A stretch of 38,767 nucleotides of DNA from JAEMQF01 sp031396305 (GCA_031396305.1 JANNKM010000115.1:1-38767); one strand, 5' to 3'; shown: positions 24,238 through 33,328, counted from the first letter of the stretch. The notes: generated by a model from the sequence alone, not told the origin. Made by a program: numbers and translations.

Positions 24238-24780
24238 TCAGGCGCCGCGATCGCGCGGCGCGAGCATCGTGCCGCGACAGTGGGGCGAGCCGCATCGGCA
24301 TTCGAACTGCTTCTTCAGTTTCTTCGTCTGGCGTTCGTCAAGCACCAGGCCATAGTCATAGAACAGCTCTTCACCGGGGAAGATGTCGCGCAGCGCCTTG
24401 ATGAAGACGCGGCCCTTCTTCTCCTTCGCCTTGCAGTTGGGCTCGCAGGAGTGATTGATCCAGCGCGCCGAGTTGCCGTCAACCGCGGCGTCGATGACGT
24501 GCTTGTCGTCGATGTGGAAGTAAAACGTGTGGTTCGGGTCGCTGGGGTCGTGCGGATGCCGGCGCAGCGCTTCCTTCCAGGAGATCACCTCGCCCTTGTA
24601 TTCGATGATGACCTCCTTGCGCTCCAGAGGCGCGACCGCGTAAACGCCCTTGCCGTGCACGCCGGAACGCCGCACCTGGATGCGCCTGCCCTTGGCGGGT
24701 GCGCCTGAAGCCCTTGCGGGCTTGTTTGCTGAAGGCTCGATAGACTTGCCGTTTGCCTTGCGGGCCTGTGCTTGCGTCAT
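24238..24780 (-). CDS. SET-domain lysine methyltransferase-like protein
   Basis: The 180-residue protein has a Lys/Ala-rich N-terminus (1-33) and then a SET domain: IQVRRSGVHGKGVYA (34-48), EYKGEVI (60-66), the AdoMet-binding NHSCEPNC (109-116), GEELFYDYG with the catalytic-type Tyr (136-144), and a post-SET zinc cluster CRCGSPHCRG (161-170). All core motifs expected of an active lysine methyltransferase are intact. Related SET proteins occur in several beta-proteobacteria and chlamydiae; the target here is unknown. It is upstream of birA (44 bp gap) and divergent from topB. The shared intergenic region holds alternating purine/pyrimidine DNA. Transfer from a eukaryote is not shown by codon or base use here. 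Confidence 0.88.
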   Translation of the reverse strand: MTQAQARKANGKSIEPSANKPARASGAPAKGRRIQVRRSGVHGKGVYAVAPLERKEVIIEYKGEVISWKEALRRHPHDPSDPNHTFYFHIDDKHVIDAAVDGNSARWINHSCEPNCKAKEKKGRVFIKALRDIFPGEELFYDYGLVLDERQTKKLKKQFECRCGSPHCRGTMLAPRDRGA

Positions 24781-24811
24781 CAGAAAATTTTTGGGTACAT
24801 TGAATTCATGG

Positions 24812-24840
24812 GTGCGCGCGTGCGTGCGCAAGCGCGCGCG
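24812..24840. other. Alternating purine-pyrimidine (Z-DNA-prone) tract
   Basis: Two runs of strictly alternating GC/GT (24812-24830 and 24832-24840) lie between the divergent SET and topB starts. Such sequence can flip to Z-DNA under negative supercoiling. It sits 42 bp from the topB ATG. Confidence 0.6.
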
Positions 24841-24882
24841 AGGCACGGATTGTATTGAACGCTATTGCAGGCTCATTCCAAC

Positions 24883-27459
24883 ATGACCAAGACGTTGATC
24901 ATTGCCGAGAAGCCCTCGGTCGCCCAGGACATCGTGCGTGCCCTCACGCCCGGCGCGGGCAAGTTCGAGAAACACGCCGAGTATTTCGAGAGCGAGAGCC
25001 ACATTGTCACGTCGGCGGTGGGCCATCTGCTGGAGATCAAGGCGCCCGAGGCCTACGAGGTCAAACGCGGCAAGTGGAGCTTTGCCCACCTGCCCGTGAT
25101 TCCTCCGCACTTCGAGCTCAACCCGATCGACAAGAGCAAGGCGCGCCTGAACGCGATCGTCAAGCTCGTCAAACGCAAGGACGTGAGCGCGCTCATCAAC
25201 GCCTGCGACGCGGGACGAGAGGGCGAGCTGATCTTTCGCCTGATTCAGCAGCACAGCAAGAGCAAGCACCCGGTGAAGCGCCTCTGGCTGCAAAGCATGA
25301 CGCCGGCGGCGATCCGTGAAGGCTTCGAGAACCTGCGCAGCGACAAGGAACTGCTCGGCCTGGCCGAAGCCGCGCGCAGCCGCTCCGAGGCGGATTGGCT
25401 GGTGGGCATCAACGGCACGCGGGCGATGACGGCGTTCAATTCGCGCGATGGCGGGTTCTTTCTCACCACCGTCGGGCGTGTGCAGACGCCCACGCTGTCG
25501 ATCATGGTCGAGCGCGAGGAAAAGATCCGTAAGCACGTGGCACGCGCGTACTGGGAAATCAAGGCCACATTCGCGGCGCAGGCGGGTGAATACGAAGGCA
25601 AGTGGTTCGATCCGAAGTGGAAGAAGAACGTCGACGACCCCGAACAGCGCGCCGACCGGTTGTGGAACGCCCAGGATGCTCAAGCGATAGCCGACGCAGT
25701 GCGCGGCCAGCCGGCCAGCGTGAGCGAGGAAGCCAAGCCGAGCAGCCAAAGCGCGCCGGGCCTGTACGACCTGACGACGTTGCAGCGCGACGCGAACTCG
25801 CGCCTGGGTTTCTCGGCGAAGACGACGCTGTCGATCGCGCAGGCGCTGTACGAGAAGCACAAGGTCCTCACCTACCCGCGAACCGACAGCAAGGCCTTGC
25901 CGGAAGACTATGTCGACGTCGTGAAGAAGACGATGAAGATGATCTCGACGGAAGACATGCCGGGGCCGCTGCGCGCGCTGGCGGTGCACGCGAAGACGGC
26001 GTTGAAGGAGGGTTATGTCAAGCCGAACAAGAAGATCTTCGACAACGCCAAGGTCTCGGACCACTTTGCCATCATCCCGACGCTGCTGGCGCCCAAGAGC
26101 TTGAGCGAGATCGAAGCGAAGCTCTACGACATGGTGCTGAAACGCTTCCTCGCCGTGTTCTTCCCGCCGGCCGAGTTCATGGTGACGACGCGAATCTCAA
26201 GCGTCAAGGTGGGCGTCAAGGAACACCAGTTCCAGACCAACGGCAAGGTCATGGTCAAGCCGGGGTGGCTCGCCGTGTACGGCAAGGAAGCGCAGGAAGA
26301 CGACGCGAACCTGGTCGCGGTGGCGCAGGGCGAAAAGGTGCGCACCGAGGACGTGGCAGTGAATGCCCTGAAGACCAAACCACCGGCGCGCTATACCGAG
26401 GCGACGCTGCTCTCGGCAATGGAAGGCGCGGGCAAGTTGATCGACGACGACGAACTGCGCGAGGCGATGCAGGAAAAAGGCCTGGGCACACCGGCCACGC
26501 GCGCTGCGATCATCGAGGGCCTGATCTACGAGAAGTACATTCACCGCGAGGGCCGCGAACTCGTGCCGGGCGCGAAGGAGTTCCAGCTCATGACGCTGTT
26601 GCGCGGTCTGGGCGTCGAAGACCTGACCAAACCCGAGCTCACCGGCAACTGGGAGAGCCAGCTCGCGCAAATGGAAAAGGGCAAGCTCAAGCGCGAGACC
26701 TTCATGGCCGAGATCGCGCAGATGGCCGAGCGCATCGTGCGCAAGGCCAAGGAGTACGACCGCGACACGATTCCCGGCGACTACGCCACCCTGGCCACAC
26801 CGTGCCCGAAGTGCGGCGGCGTCGTGAAAGAGAACTACCGGCGCTTCGCCTGCAGCGGCAAGGGCGGAGAAGAGGAAGGTTGCGGCTTTTCGATCAGCAA
26901 GATCCCCGGCAGCCGCGCCTTCGAGCTCGACGAAGTGGAAAGTTTTCTCGCGCACAAGAAGATCGGCCCGCTGGAGGGCTTTCGCTCGAAAGCGGGTTGG
27001 CCGTTCACCGCCGAACTCAGGCTTGTCTTCGACGACGAGATCGACAACTGGAAACTCGAATTCGACTTCGGCGAAGACGCCAAGCGCGACGGTGAAGCCG
27101 GCGAGCCGGTGGATTTTTCGGCGCAGACGAGTCTGGGCGCCTGCCCCAAGTGCAAGGGCCATGTCTACGAGCACGGCAGCAACTACCTGTGCGAGCGCGC
27201 CGTGGGCGCACACGTCACGTGCGACTTCAAAAGCGGCAAGATCATCCTGCAGCAACCCGTGCCGCGCGCGCAGATGACGCGCCTGCTCACCGCCGGCAAG
27301 ACGGAGTTGCTGGAAAACTTCGTCTCGAACAAGACGCGCCGCAAGTTCAAGGCCTACCTCGCATTCGACAAGAAGGAAGGCAAGGTGATGTTCGAGTTCG
27401 AACCCCGCGTGAAGAAGCCGCCCGCGGCGAAGAAGGTGGCGGCCAAGGCACCCGCCTGA
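24883..27459 (+). CDS. topB: DNA topoisomerase III
   Basis: The 858-residue type IA topoisomerase shows the toprim start TLIIAEKPSVAQDI (Glu9), the acidic triad in ACDAGREGELIF (108-118), and the active-site Tyr331 in TYPRTDS. A C-terminal region carries two zinc-ribbon-like units (CPKCGGVV near 645 and CPKCKGHV near 755), followed by a Lys/Ala tail. It relaxes and decatenates DNA by a single-strand break with a 5'-phosphotyrosyl link. Length is greater than E. coli TopB (about 650), because of the C-terminal zinc repeats. The start at 24883 fits the family N-terminus. It is divergent from the SET gene. Confidence 0.95.
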   Translation: MTKTLIIAEKPSVAQDIVRALTPGAGKFEKHAEYFESESHIVTSAVGHLLEIKAPEAYEVKRGKWSFAHLPVIPPHFELNPIDKSKARLNAIVKLVKRKDVSALINACDAGREGELIFRLIQQHSKSKHPVKRLWLQSMTPAAIREGFENLRSDKELLGLAEAARSRSEADWLVGINGTRAMTAFNSRDGGFFLTTVGRVQTPTLSIMVEREEKIRKHVARAYWEIKATFAAQAGEYEGKWFDPKWKKNVDDPEQRADRLWNAQDAQAIADAVRGQPASVSEEAKPSSQSAPGLYDLTTLQRDANSRLGFSAKTTLSIAQALYEKHKVLTYPRTDSKALPEDYVDVVKKTMKMISTEDMPGPLRALAVHAKTALKEGYVKPNKKIFDNAKVSDHFAIIPTLLAPKSLSEIEAKLYDMVLKRFLAVFFPPAEFMVTTRISSVKVGVKEHQFQTNGKVMVKPGWLAVYGKEAQEDDANLVAVAQGEKVRTEDVAVNALKTKPPARYTEATLLSAMEGAGKLIDDDELREAMQEKGLGTPATRAAIIEGLIYEKYIHREGRELVPGAKEFQLMTLLRGLGVEDLTKPELTGNWESQLAQMEKGKLKRETFMAEIAQMAERIVRKAKEYDRDTIPGDYATLATPCPKCGGVVKENYRRFACSGKGGEEEGCGFSISKIPGSRAFELDEVESFLAHKKIGPLEGFRSKAGWPFTAELRLVFDDEIDNWKLEFDFGEDAKRDGEAGEPVDFSAQTSLGACPKCKGHVYEHGSNYLCERAVGAHVTCDFKSGKIILQQPVPRAQMTRLLTAGKTELLENFVSNKTRRKFKAYLAFDKKEGKVMFEFEPRVKKPPAAKKVAAKAPA

Positions 27460-27664
27460 GCGGGGCGCGTCGGCACGGCAGCGGCAGTTCGGGCTGTGTG
27501 CGCGCGTAATTGTGCGAAAGATCGCGAAACAATCCCCGTTGGCGCCTTCTTTGCGCCGGCTGGGCAGCTCGCTGAAGCCACAATCCGCACGCGCGCCGCA
27601 CTCGCCCACGCGCTAGGCCGCAATGCCCGCGGCTCGAGGCACTTGTGATACGGGGATGATCGAG

Positions 27665-28483
27665 ATGAACCTTTTGTGGCTTCGAAGTGGTGTCACGGTC
27701 CTGCTCGCGGCGCTGTGCACGTTCGCGCAGGCGACGCTGGTGTTCGCCATCAACGAAGGCGTGACCTACCGCGTGCCGGCCGATGAGATTCGCGCGCGCT
27801 ACGCGGCGATCGCCGCCGACCTGAGCAAGTTGCTGCGCCAGCCGGTGCAGATCGAACCCGTCGGCCCCTATCCGCTGTTGCGCAAAGGTCTGGCCGACAA
27901 GGCCTACGACATCGCCATGGTGCACCCGGCGCACTTGTCGATCCAGGCGATCAAGAACTCCGGCTACAAACTGATCGCCGTCACCAAGGGCTTTCAGCAG
28001 TACAGCGCCAACTTCCTCGTCAACGCCGATTCGCCGCTCAAGACGCTCGCCGACCTGAAGGGCCTCAAGCTCGGCGCGCCCGACGAAGACTCGATCACAT
28101 CGTGGATGGTGCGCGCGACGCTGCGCGACGCCCTGGGCGACGCGAGCCAGGTGTCCTACGTCTACACCCGCTACCAGGACGCGGTGCCGTTCTTCATCGA
28201 GAACAGCCTGACGCCCGCCGGCGCCACCGCCGCGGGGGGCGTGATCAAGGCTTGGCAGGCCAAAGGCGGCAAGGTGCTCGCCAAGTCCAAGGCGGTACCG
28301 ATCAAGCACATCATCGTCAGCCCGACCCTTCCTGCCGACCTGGCCGAGAAGCTGCGCGACTACCTGTTGGCGCTGGACGCCTCCGAAGAGGGCAAGAAGA
28401 AACTCGAGCCGACGAAGTACACCGGCTTTGCGACGCACGACGAAGCGGACATGCTCGCGATCGGCAAGTGGCTGGGCCTGTGA
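27665..28483 (+). CDS. PhnD-like periplasmic substrate-binding protein
   Basis: The 272-residue protein has a signal peptide (about 1-26, ending near ATLVFA) and a phosphonate/phosphite-binding-protein-like fold. The sequence runs VTYRVPADEIRARYAAI, DIAMVHPAHLSIQAI near residue 85, and the hinge LKTLADLKGLKLGAPDEDS near 122. These proteins capture oxyanions or related ligands for an ABC importer or a sensor. No permease or ATPase follows, so it is an orphan; the next gene is ExeA. ATG 27665 has GGGG at a plausible 9-nt spacing; 27656 is a weaker alternative. The ligand is unknown. Confidence 0.82.
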   Translation: MNLLWLRSGVTVLLAALCTFAQATLVFAINEGVTYRVPADEIRARYAAIAADLSKLLRQPVQIEPVGPYPLLRKGLADKAYDIAMVHPAHLSIQAIKNSGYKLIAVTKGFQQYSANFLVNADSPLKTLADLKGLKLGAPDEDSITSWMVRATLRDALGDASQVSYVYTRYQDAVPFFIENSLTPAGATAAGGVIKAWQAKGGKVLAKSKAVPIKHIIVSPTLPADLAEKLRDYLLALDASEEGKKKLEPTKYTGFATHDEADMLAIGKWLGL

Positions 28484-28496
28484 CCTGAGCTGAACC

Positions 28497-28515
28497 GCGC
28501 GGCTGCCTGCCGCGC
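28497..28515 (+). terminator. GC-rich hairpin after the PhnD-like gene
   Basis: GCGCGGC-TGCCT-GCCGCGC is a perfect seven-bp stem 14 bp after the stop codon. There is no T run after it, so it is only terminator-like. Confidence 0.3.
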
Positions 28516-28584
28516 CAGCGGCGCGTCGCCCGCCACGGCCGGGCCCTTCGCGCCTCGCCGCACGGGCAAAGTATCCTTCGCGCC

Positions 28585-30261
28585 ATGTACGCGAAATTCT
28601 TCGGCCTGGAGCGCGAGCCTTTTTCGATCGCGCCCGACCCGCGCTATCTGTTCATGAGCGAGCGCCATCGCGAGGCGCTGGCGCACCTGCTCTATGGCCT
28701 GAGCGGGGGCGGCGGGTTCGTCGTGCTGACGGGCGAGATCGGCGCGGGCAAGACGACGGTGTGCCGCTGTTTCCTGGAGCAGATCCCGGCGAACTGCAAC
28801 ATCGCCTACATCTTCAACCCCAAGCTCAGCGTCACGGAATTGCTGAATTCCGTGTGCGCCGAGTTCCGCATCCAGACGCCGCCGCGCGAGCCGGGCATGG
28901 CGACGGTCAAGGACTATGTCGACCCGTTGAATCAGTTCCTGCTTCAGGCCCATGCCGCCAAGCGCAACAACGTGCTCATCATCGACGAGGCGCAAAGCCT
29001 GTCGGCCGACGTTCTGGAACAGTTGCGCCTGCTGACGAACCTCGAGACGAATGACCGCAAGCTGCTGCAGATCGTCCTGATCGGCCAGCCCGAACTGCGC
29101 ACGATGCTCGCGCGCCCCGAACTCGAACAGCTCGCCCAGCGCGTGATCGCGCGCTTCCATCTGGAGGCACTGTCGCAGGCCGAGACACGCCGCTACGTCC
29201 GGCATCGCCTGTCCGTCGCCGGGCTCGGCGGGGCCGGGCCGTTCGACGCCGCGGCGCTGCTGCGAATTCATCAACTCTCGCGCGGCGTGCCGCGTCGCAT
29301 CAACATGCTTTGCGATCGCGCTTTGCTCGGCGCCTACGCCGGCGGACGCGCCCAAGTGAACCGCGCCACGCTCGACCAGGCCGCGCGGGAGGTGTTCGCC
29401 AGCGCCCCGCCCGACAGCGGCGCGGGCTCGCGGCGCGCCGTCACGGTCGGCCTGGCGCTGTTGGCCGGCGGCGCGACGCTTGCTGCGCTGACGTACGCAA
29501 TCAACGGTGCGTTGCCGCATTTCGCGCGCCTTGACTCGAGCCCGGTCAATCCACCGCTGCCGGTGTCGGCTGCGTCCGCCCCCGACAGCGCCGCGCCCGC
29601 CGCAGGTTCGCCGGTCAGCGCCGATGCAGCGTCGGCGCCTCAAGTCCTCGCCGCGCACGAACTGCAGGCCCGCTTCAGCGCCCTGCACCGCGTTGAGGCC
29701 GACGCCTGGCGCGAGCTCGCGCCCGCCTGGCAACTCACGCTGGCAGCGGGCGACCCCTGTCTTGCCTCCACCCAGGCACAGGTGCAGTGCTATCGCAGCA
29801 GCGCGAGCACGCTGGCACTGATCCGGCAAATCGGCAGGCCTGGATTGCTGACGCTGTACGACGGCGAGAGCCGCCCGCACTTCGTGCTGCTCACCGGTCT
29901 GGGCGAAGGCCAGGCGACGCTGCGCATCGGCGGTACGGACCAGACCGTGTCACTGTCGTCACTCGCCGGCTTGTGGCGCGGCGAGTTCGCAACCTTCTGG
30001 CGCGCGCCGCCAGGTTATTCGAGTCGCAGCGCCGAGAGCCCGTCGCGCACCCCCGCGCAGTGGCTCGCCACGCAGCTCGACGCCGTGGAAGCTGCCGCAC
30101 CTCTGGTGGCACGCCCCGCCAGCGGCGCCGCGCTGCGCTCGCGCGTACTGGCGTTTCAGCTGGCGCAAGGGCTGCGCCCCGACGGCCTGGTGGGCCCGAC
30201 GACGCTGATGCAATTGAACCGTGTCGTCGGCATCGCCGAGCCGCGTCTGAACAGGCCCTAG
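28585..30261 (+). CDS. exeA: ExeA/GspA-type AAA ATPase with peptidoglycan-binding domain
   Basis: The 558-residue protein opens MYAKFFGLEREPFSIAPDPR, an ExeA hallmark. Walker A is GEIGAGKTT (50-58), Walker B lies in NVLIIDEAQSL (about 130-140), and an arginine-finger-like helix follows. A membrane helix is at about 290-310 (VGLALLAGGATLAALTY). After a Pro/Ala linker, the periplasmic part ends with a PGB_1 peptidoglycan-binding unit (VLAFQLAQGLRPDGLVGPTT, about 522-541). ExeA with ExeB helps the type II secretion secretin assemble in the outer membrane by binding peptidoglycan. It is immediately before exeB (3 bp gap). No other gsp gene is visible. Confidence 0.92.
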   Translation: MYAKFFGLEREPFSIAPDPRYLFMSERHREALAHLLYGLSGGGGFVVLTGEIGAGKTTVCRCFLEQIPANCNIAYIFNPKLSVTELLNSVCAEFRIQTPPREPGMATVKDYVDPLNQFLLQAHAAKRNNVLIIDEAQSLSADVLEQLRLLTNLETNDRKLLQIVLIGQPELRTMLARPELEQLAQRVIARFHLEALSQAETRRYVRHRLSVAGLGGAGPFDAAALLRIHQLSRGVPRRINMLCDRALLGAYAGGRAQVNRATLDQAAREVFASAPPDSGAGSRRAVTVGLALLAGGATLAALTYAINGALPHFARLDSSPVNPPLPVSAASAPDSAAPAAGSPVSADAASAPQVLAAHELQARFSALHRVEADAWRELAPAWQLTLAAGDPCLASTQAQVQCYRSSASTLALIRQIGRPGLLTLYDGESRPHFVLLTGLGEGQATLRIGGTDQTVSLSSLAGLWRGEFATFWRAPPGYSSRSAESPSRTPAQWLATQLDAVEAAAPLVARPASGAALRSRVLAFQLAQGLRPDGLVGPTTLMQLNRVVGIAEPRLNRP

Positions 30262-30264
30262 CCG

Positions 30265-31092
30265 ATGTCCTACATCCTCGATGCCTTGCGCCGCGCCGAC
30301 TCGGAACGTGAGCGCGGCGGCGTGCCCGGCCTGCACGCGCACGACCTGCCGCCGTTGACGGGCGACGAGCCGCCGGCTTCGCGTGTCGCGCCGTGGATCT
30401 GGGCGGCTGCGGGCCTGGGTGCCCTCGTGGTGGGGGCCTTCGCATGGATTCTGCTGCAGCCCGAAGAACCCGCCGCGGCACCGATAGCCACCGCGCCGTT
30501 CGCCGTGCAGCCGGCGCTGGGCCAGCAACTCCCTGCGTTGGCACCTCCGCCCGCCGTGCCGGCTGCGCACGTGCCGTCCGCACAAGTGCCCCCCGTGCAG
30601 GCGCCCTCCGTGCAGGCGCCCTCCGTGCATGTGCCCTCCGTGCATGTGCCCGCCCCGCGCCCTGCCACGGCTTCAGCTTTGCCCTCGCCCGCCGCGCCGG
30701 TTCAACCCCCGGCAATAGCGGCCCCTGCTGCGCCAGCGGCGCTGGACGCGCCGCGCGACGCGGCGACGCGACCTGCACGCTCGTCCTCGGCAGCACCGGC
30801 AACACCGGCCCGGCCATCGCCCTCGGGGCGAGCTTCTCCAAGCGACGCCGTGGCGACTGCGCCGCGCGTCCAGGCGCTGCATGAATTGCCCGAGCCGGTG
30901 CGCCGCGCGATACCGCCCTTGGTGGTGAACGGCTCGGTGTATTCAAGAAGCCCGGCCGACCGCTTTCTCATCATCAACGGCCAGATCGTGCACGAGTCGG
31001 ACAGCGTGGCGCCGGATGTCGTGCTCGAGCAGATCGGGCCGCGCAGCGCCGTGCTCAGCACGCTGGGCCACCGCTTCGAAATCAGCTACTGA
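30265..31092 (+). CDS. exeB: ExeB/GspB-like secretin-assembly partner
   Basis: The 275-residue protein starts MSYILDALRRADSERERG, the GspB N-terminal signature, has one membrane helix (45-64, IWAAAGLGALVVGAFAWILL), a long Pro/Ala/Val linker, and a C-terminal GspB domain. That domain (about 205-275) includes LHELPEPVRRAIPPLVVNG, SVYSRSPADRFLIINGQ and HRFEISY. With ExeA it forms the inner-membrane complex that anchors type II secretion outer-membrane channel assembly. The linker is expanded by a 15-bp DNA repeat. Its stop overlaps the convergent desaturase gene by 11 bp. Confidence 0.9.
   Translation: MSYILDALRRADSERERGGVPGLHAHDLPPLTGDEPPASRVAPWIWAAAGLGALVVGAFAWILLQPEEPAAAPIATAPFAVQPALGQQLPALAPPPAVPAAHVPSAQVPPVQAPSVQAPSVHVPSVHVPAPRPATASALPSPAAPVQPPAIAAPAAPAALDAPRDAATRPARSSSAAPATPARPSPSGRASPSDAVATAPRVQALHELPEPVRRAIPPLVVNGSVYSRSPADRFLIINGQIVHESDSVAPDVVLEQIGPRSAVLSTLGHRFEISY
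30571..30645 (+). repeat. Tandem 15-bp repeat coding for VPS-V-[QH] units in exeB
   Basis: Five near-identical 15-bp units run head to tail, typified by GTGCCCTCCGTGCAT. They encode VPSAQ, VPPVQ, APSVQ, APSVH and VPSVH. The length is a multiple of three, so copy-number change keeps the frame and alters only linker length. Confidence 0.85.
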
Positions 31093-32182
31093 TGCGCTCC
31101 AGCGGCGGCGCGCGCGGCGATGGGGAAGCACTGCACCAGGCCACGGCGCACAGGCCGAGCACAATGGCGCTTGCCGCCAGCAGCTGCTGCGCCAGATCGA
31201 GGCGATGTGCATGCCACAGGAACAGCGCGGTGGCGACCAGCACCAAGACAAACAGTGCTGCTGCAACCGCTGCGGCACGGCGTGTCAACGCCGGGTCGTA
31301 GCGGTGCAGGTTGCGCAGGTCGAACTCCGCCTTGGGCCAGGCGCGCGCCACGTCGGCGGGGCGCCAGCCGGGGTGCTTGAGAAAGATTTTCACCTTGTCC
31401 GCCCAGGCCTGCGCACGCCATGCGTCGACGAGCAGGTCGCGATAGGTGTGCAGATTCGCCCACAGCGGGTTCCAGCTTCGCAGTGGCGCGCGTGTCCCGT
31501 ACACGCAGGGTTCGGCAGGGTCTTCTTCGGCAAAGCTGCCGAACAGGCGGTCCCACACGATCAGGATGCCGCCATAGTTCTTGTCCAGGTAGCGCGAGTT
31601 CACCGCGTGGTGCACCCGGTGGTTGCTCGGCGAGCAGAACCAGCGGTCAAACCAGCCGAGCTTGCCGATCTGCTGCGTATGCACCCAGTACTGGTAGAGC
31701 AGGTCGATCAGCGCCACCACGCCGAACACCAGCGGCGGCACGCCGAGCACGGCCAGCGGCAGGTAGAACAGCCAACCGACGAGCCAGTCGCTGCTGGTCT
31801 GGCGCAGCGCGGTCGAGAGGTTGTAGTCCTCGCTCTGGTGGTGCACCACGTGTGCCGCCCACAGCAGCGCCACGGTGTGGCCGAAGCGGTGTTTCCAGTA
31901 GTAGCACAAGTCGTACAGCAGCAGCCCGGCGAGCCAGGTCCACGCCGACTCGACCGGCCACGGCCGCCACGCCAAGGCGTCGAATGCCACGACGTAGATG
32001 CCGAACGTGAACACGGCGCCGAATACGCCGATGATCTGGCTCATGATGCCCAGGCCGATGCTGCTGAGTGCATCGTTCAGCCGGTACGTGTTGCGGCCGC
32101 GGCGCAGGCCGATCCAGAACTCCAGCGCGATCAGCGCCAGGAACACCGGCGTGGCCAGGACGATGATTTGCGCCGGGGTCAT
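31082..32182 (-). CDS. Sterol desaturase/fatty acid hydroxylase family membrane protein
   Basis: The 366-residue membrane protein has the di-iron histidine boxes of the sterol desaturase superfamily: HRFGH (98-102), HVVHH (110-114) and a later HRVHH (about 188-192), plus several membrane helices. These enzymes add OH or C=C groups to lipids using O2 and two irons. The lipid here cannot be named from sequence; hopanoid, sterol or fatty-acid substrates are all possible. A last pair of helices sits near the C-terminus (305-350). It is first downstream of the DSD1-type gene and overlaps exeB by 11 bp in the convergent direction. Confidence 0.85.
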   Translation of the reverse strand: MTPAQIIVLATPVFLALIALEFWIGLRRGRNTYRLNDALSSIGLGIMSQIIGVFGAVFTFGIYVVAFDALAWRPWPVESAWTWLAGLLLYDLCYYWKHRFGHTVALLWAAHVVHHQSEDYNLSTALRQTSSDWLVGWLFYLPLAVLGVPPLVFGVVALIDLLYQYWVHTQQIGKLGWFDRWFCSPSNHRVHHAVNSRYLDKNYGGILIVWDRLFGSFAEEDPAEPCVYGTRAPLRSWNPLWANLHTYRDLLVDAWRAQAWADKVKIFLKHPGWRPADVARAWPKAEFDLRNLHRYDPALTRRAAAVAAALFVLVLVATALFLWHAHRLDLAQQLLAASAIVLGLCAVAWCSASPSPRAPPLERISS

Positions 32183-32227
32183 GCAGGGCCAACACCTCGA
32201 TGGCTTGCGCTGGACGGAGCCCGCGCG

Positions 32228-33328
32228 CTACGTCATCGCGCCGCGCGCATCAACGCGCCACAGCGCCTCGACCCGGCCTTGCGCCAGGCCGCCGCGAACG
32301 ACGACGTACTGCTGATGCAGGTTCACCGTCGGATCGCAATGGCCCGGCACCAGCCACACCGTGTCGCCAAGTTCGGGCAGCGCATCGCCGCGCGCGCGCA
32401 ACACGCCGTGTTCGTCGCTGCAGCCGGCGAACTCCAGATCCCGGCCCCACACCCGCGGCGGGCCTGAATCGACGGCATAGGCCTTGTGGCCGGCGTCGAT
32501 GACGGCATGCGATGGCGCGCGACTCATCACCTGGCTCTTCACGAACAGCGCGTGCTCGAAGTGCGGCATGCTGCTGGATGCCTGGTTGTCGGCGTAGTCG
32601 CGGTCCATGAAGAGGTAGCTGCCCGCCTGCAGCTCGCCGTACACGCCGCTGGCCGCCTCGAACTCGAAACTGCCGGTTCCCGCGCCGCTGATCAGCGGGC
32701 ACGACATGCCCACCGCCTCGACGCTCGCCCGGGCGGCGCGTGCCCGCGCCACGGCCTGCTCGATCGCCGCGGCGCGCTCGGTGGGTGCGCGCAAGTGTTG
32801 CGCCGTGCCGTGATACGCCTGCAGCCCCGCCAGGTGCAGCCCGGCGCCGCTGAGCTGCAACGCCATCGCCCCGGCGGCAGCGGGTTCGATGCCGCAACGG
32901 CCCTGGCCCACGTCGACCTCGATGAAGCAGTCGGCCTGCGCGCGCGCGCTGTTCAGCGCTTCTGCCAGGCGCTGCACGCCGAGCCGTGAATCGACCGCCA
33001 CCGCGATGCGAATGCGCTGGGCCAGCGCGGCCACGCGCGCGAGCTTGTGCGGCGCGATCACTTCATTGCTGATGAAGATGTCGTGCACGCCACCGGCCGC
33101 CAGCGCTTCAGCTTCCTCCACCTTCTGCACGCATACGCCCACGGCGCCGGCGTCGATCTGGAGTTTCGCGATGATCGCGCTTTTGTGCATCTTGGCATGC
33201 GGGCGCAGGCGCAGATTCCTGTCGCGCGCAAACGCCGCCATGCGCCGCAGATTGCGCTGCATCGCATCCAGGTCGATCACGAGCGCCGGCGTGTCGATCG
33301 CGGCCACACCATCGGTGACCTGCGTCAT
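32228..33328 (-). CDS. DSD1-family PLP-dependent enzyme (D-threonine aldolase/D-serine dehydratase type)
   Basis: The 366-residue enzyme is an alanine-racemase-type (fold III) PLP protein: DTPALVIDLDAMQRNL at the N-terminus, the PLP lysine in RPHAKMHKS (Lys46), and a metal-binding-type C-terminus GHCDPTVNLHQ. Family members split D-threonine to glycine plus acetaldehyde, or dehydrate D-serine, with a divalent metal. Which reaction is used cannot be read here. A longer frame (to 33640) overlaps the phosphatase gene and is not needed. The start at 33328 overlaps the phosphatase stop as ATGA. Confidence 0.87.
   Translation of the reverse strand: MTQVTDGVAAIDTPALVIDLDAMQRNLRRMAAFARDRNLRLRPHAKMHKSAIIAKLQIDAGAVGVCVQKVEEAEALAAGGVHDIFISNEVIAPHKLARVAALAQRIRIAVAVDSRLGVQRLAEALNSARAQADCFIEVDVGQGRCGIEPAAAGAMALQLSGAGLHLAGLQAYHGTAQHLRAPTERAAAIEQAVARARAARASVEAVGMSCPLISGAGTGSFEFEAASGVYGELQAGSYLFMDRDYADNQASSSMPHFEHALFVKSQVMSRAPSHAVIDAGHKAYAVDSGPPRVWGRDLEFAGCSDEHGVLRARGDALPELGDTVWLVPGHCDPTVNLHQQYVVVRGGLAQGRVEALWRVDARGAMT

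Noticed and set aside
24781..24882. SET gene considered as acquired from a eukaryote.
   Set aside because: GC content and codon use look like its neighbours, and bacterial SET proteins are known; no direct sign of recent transfer.
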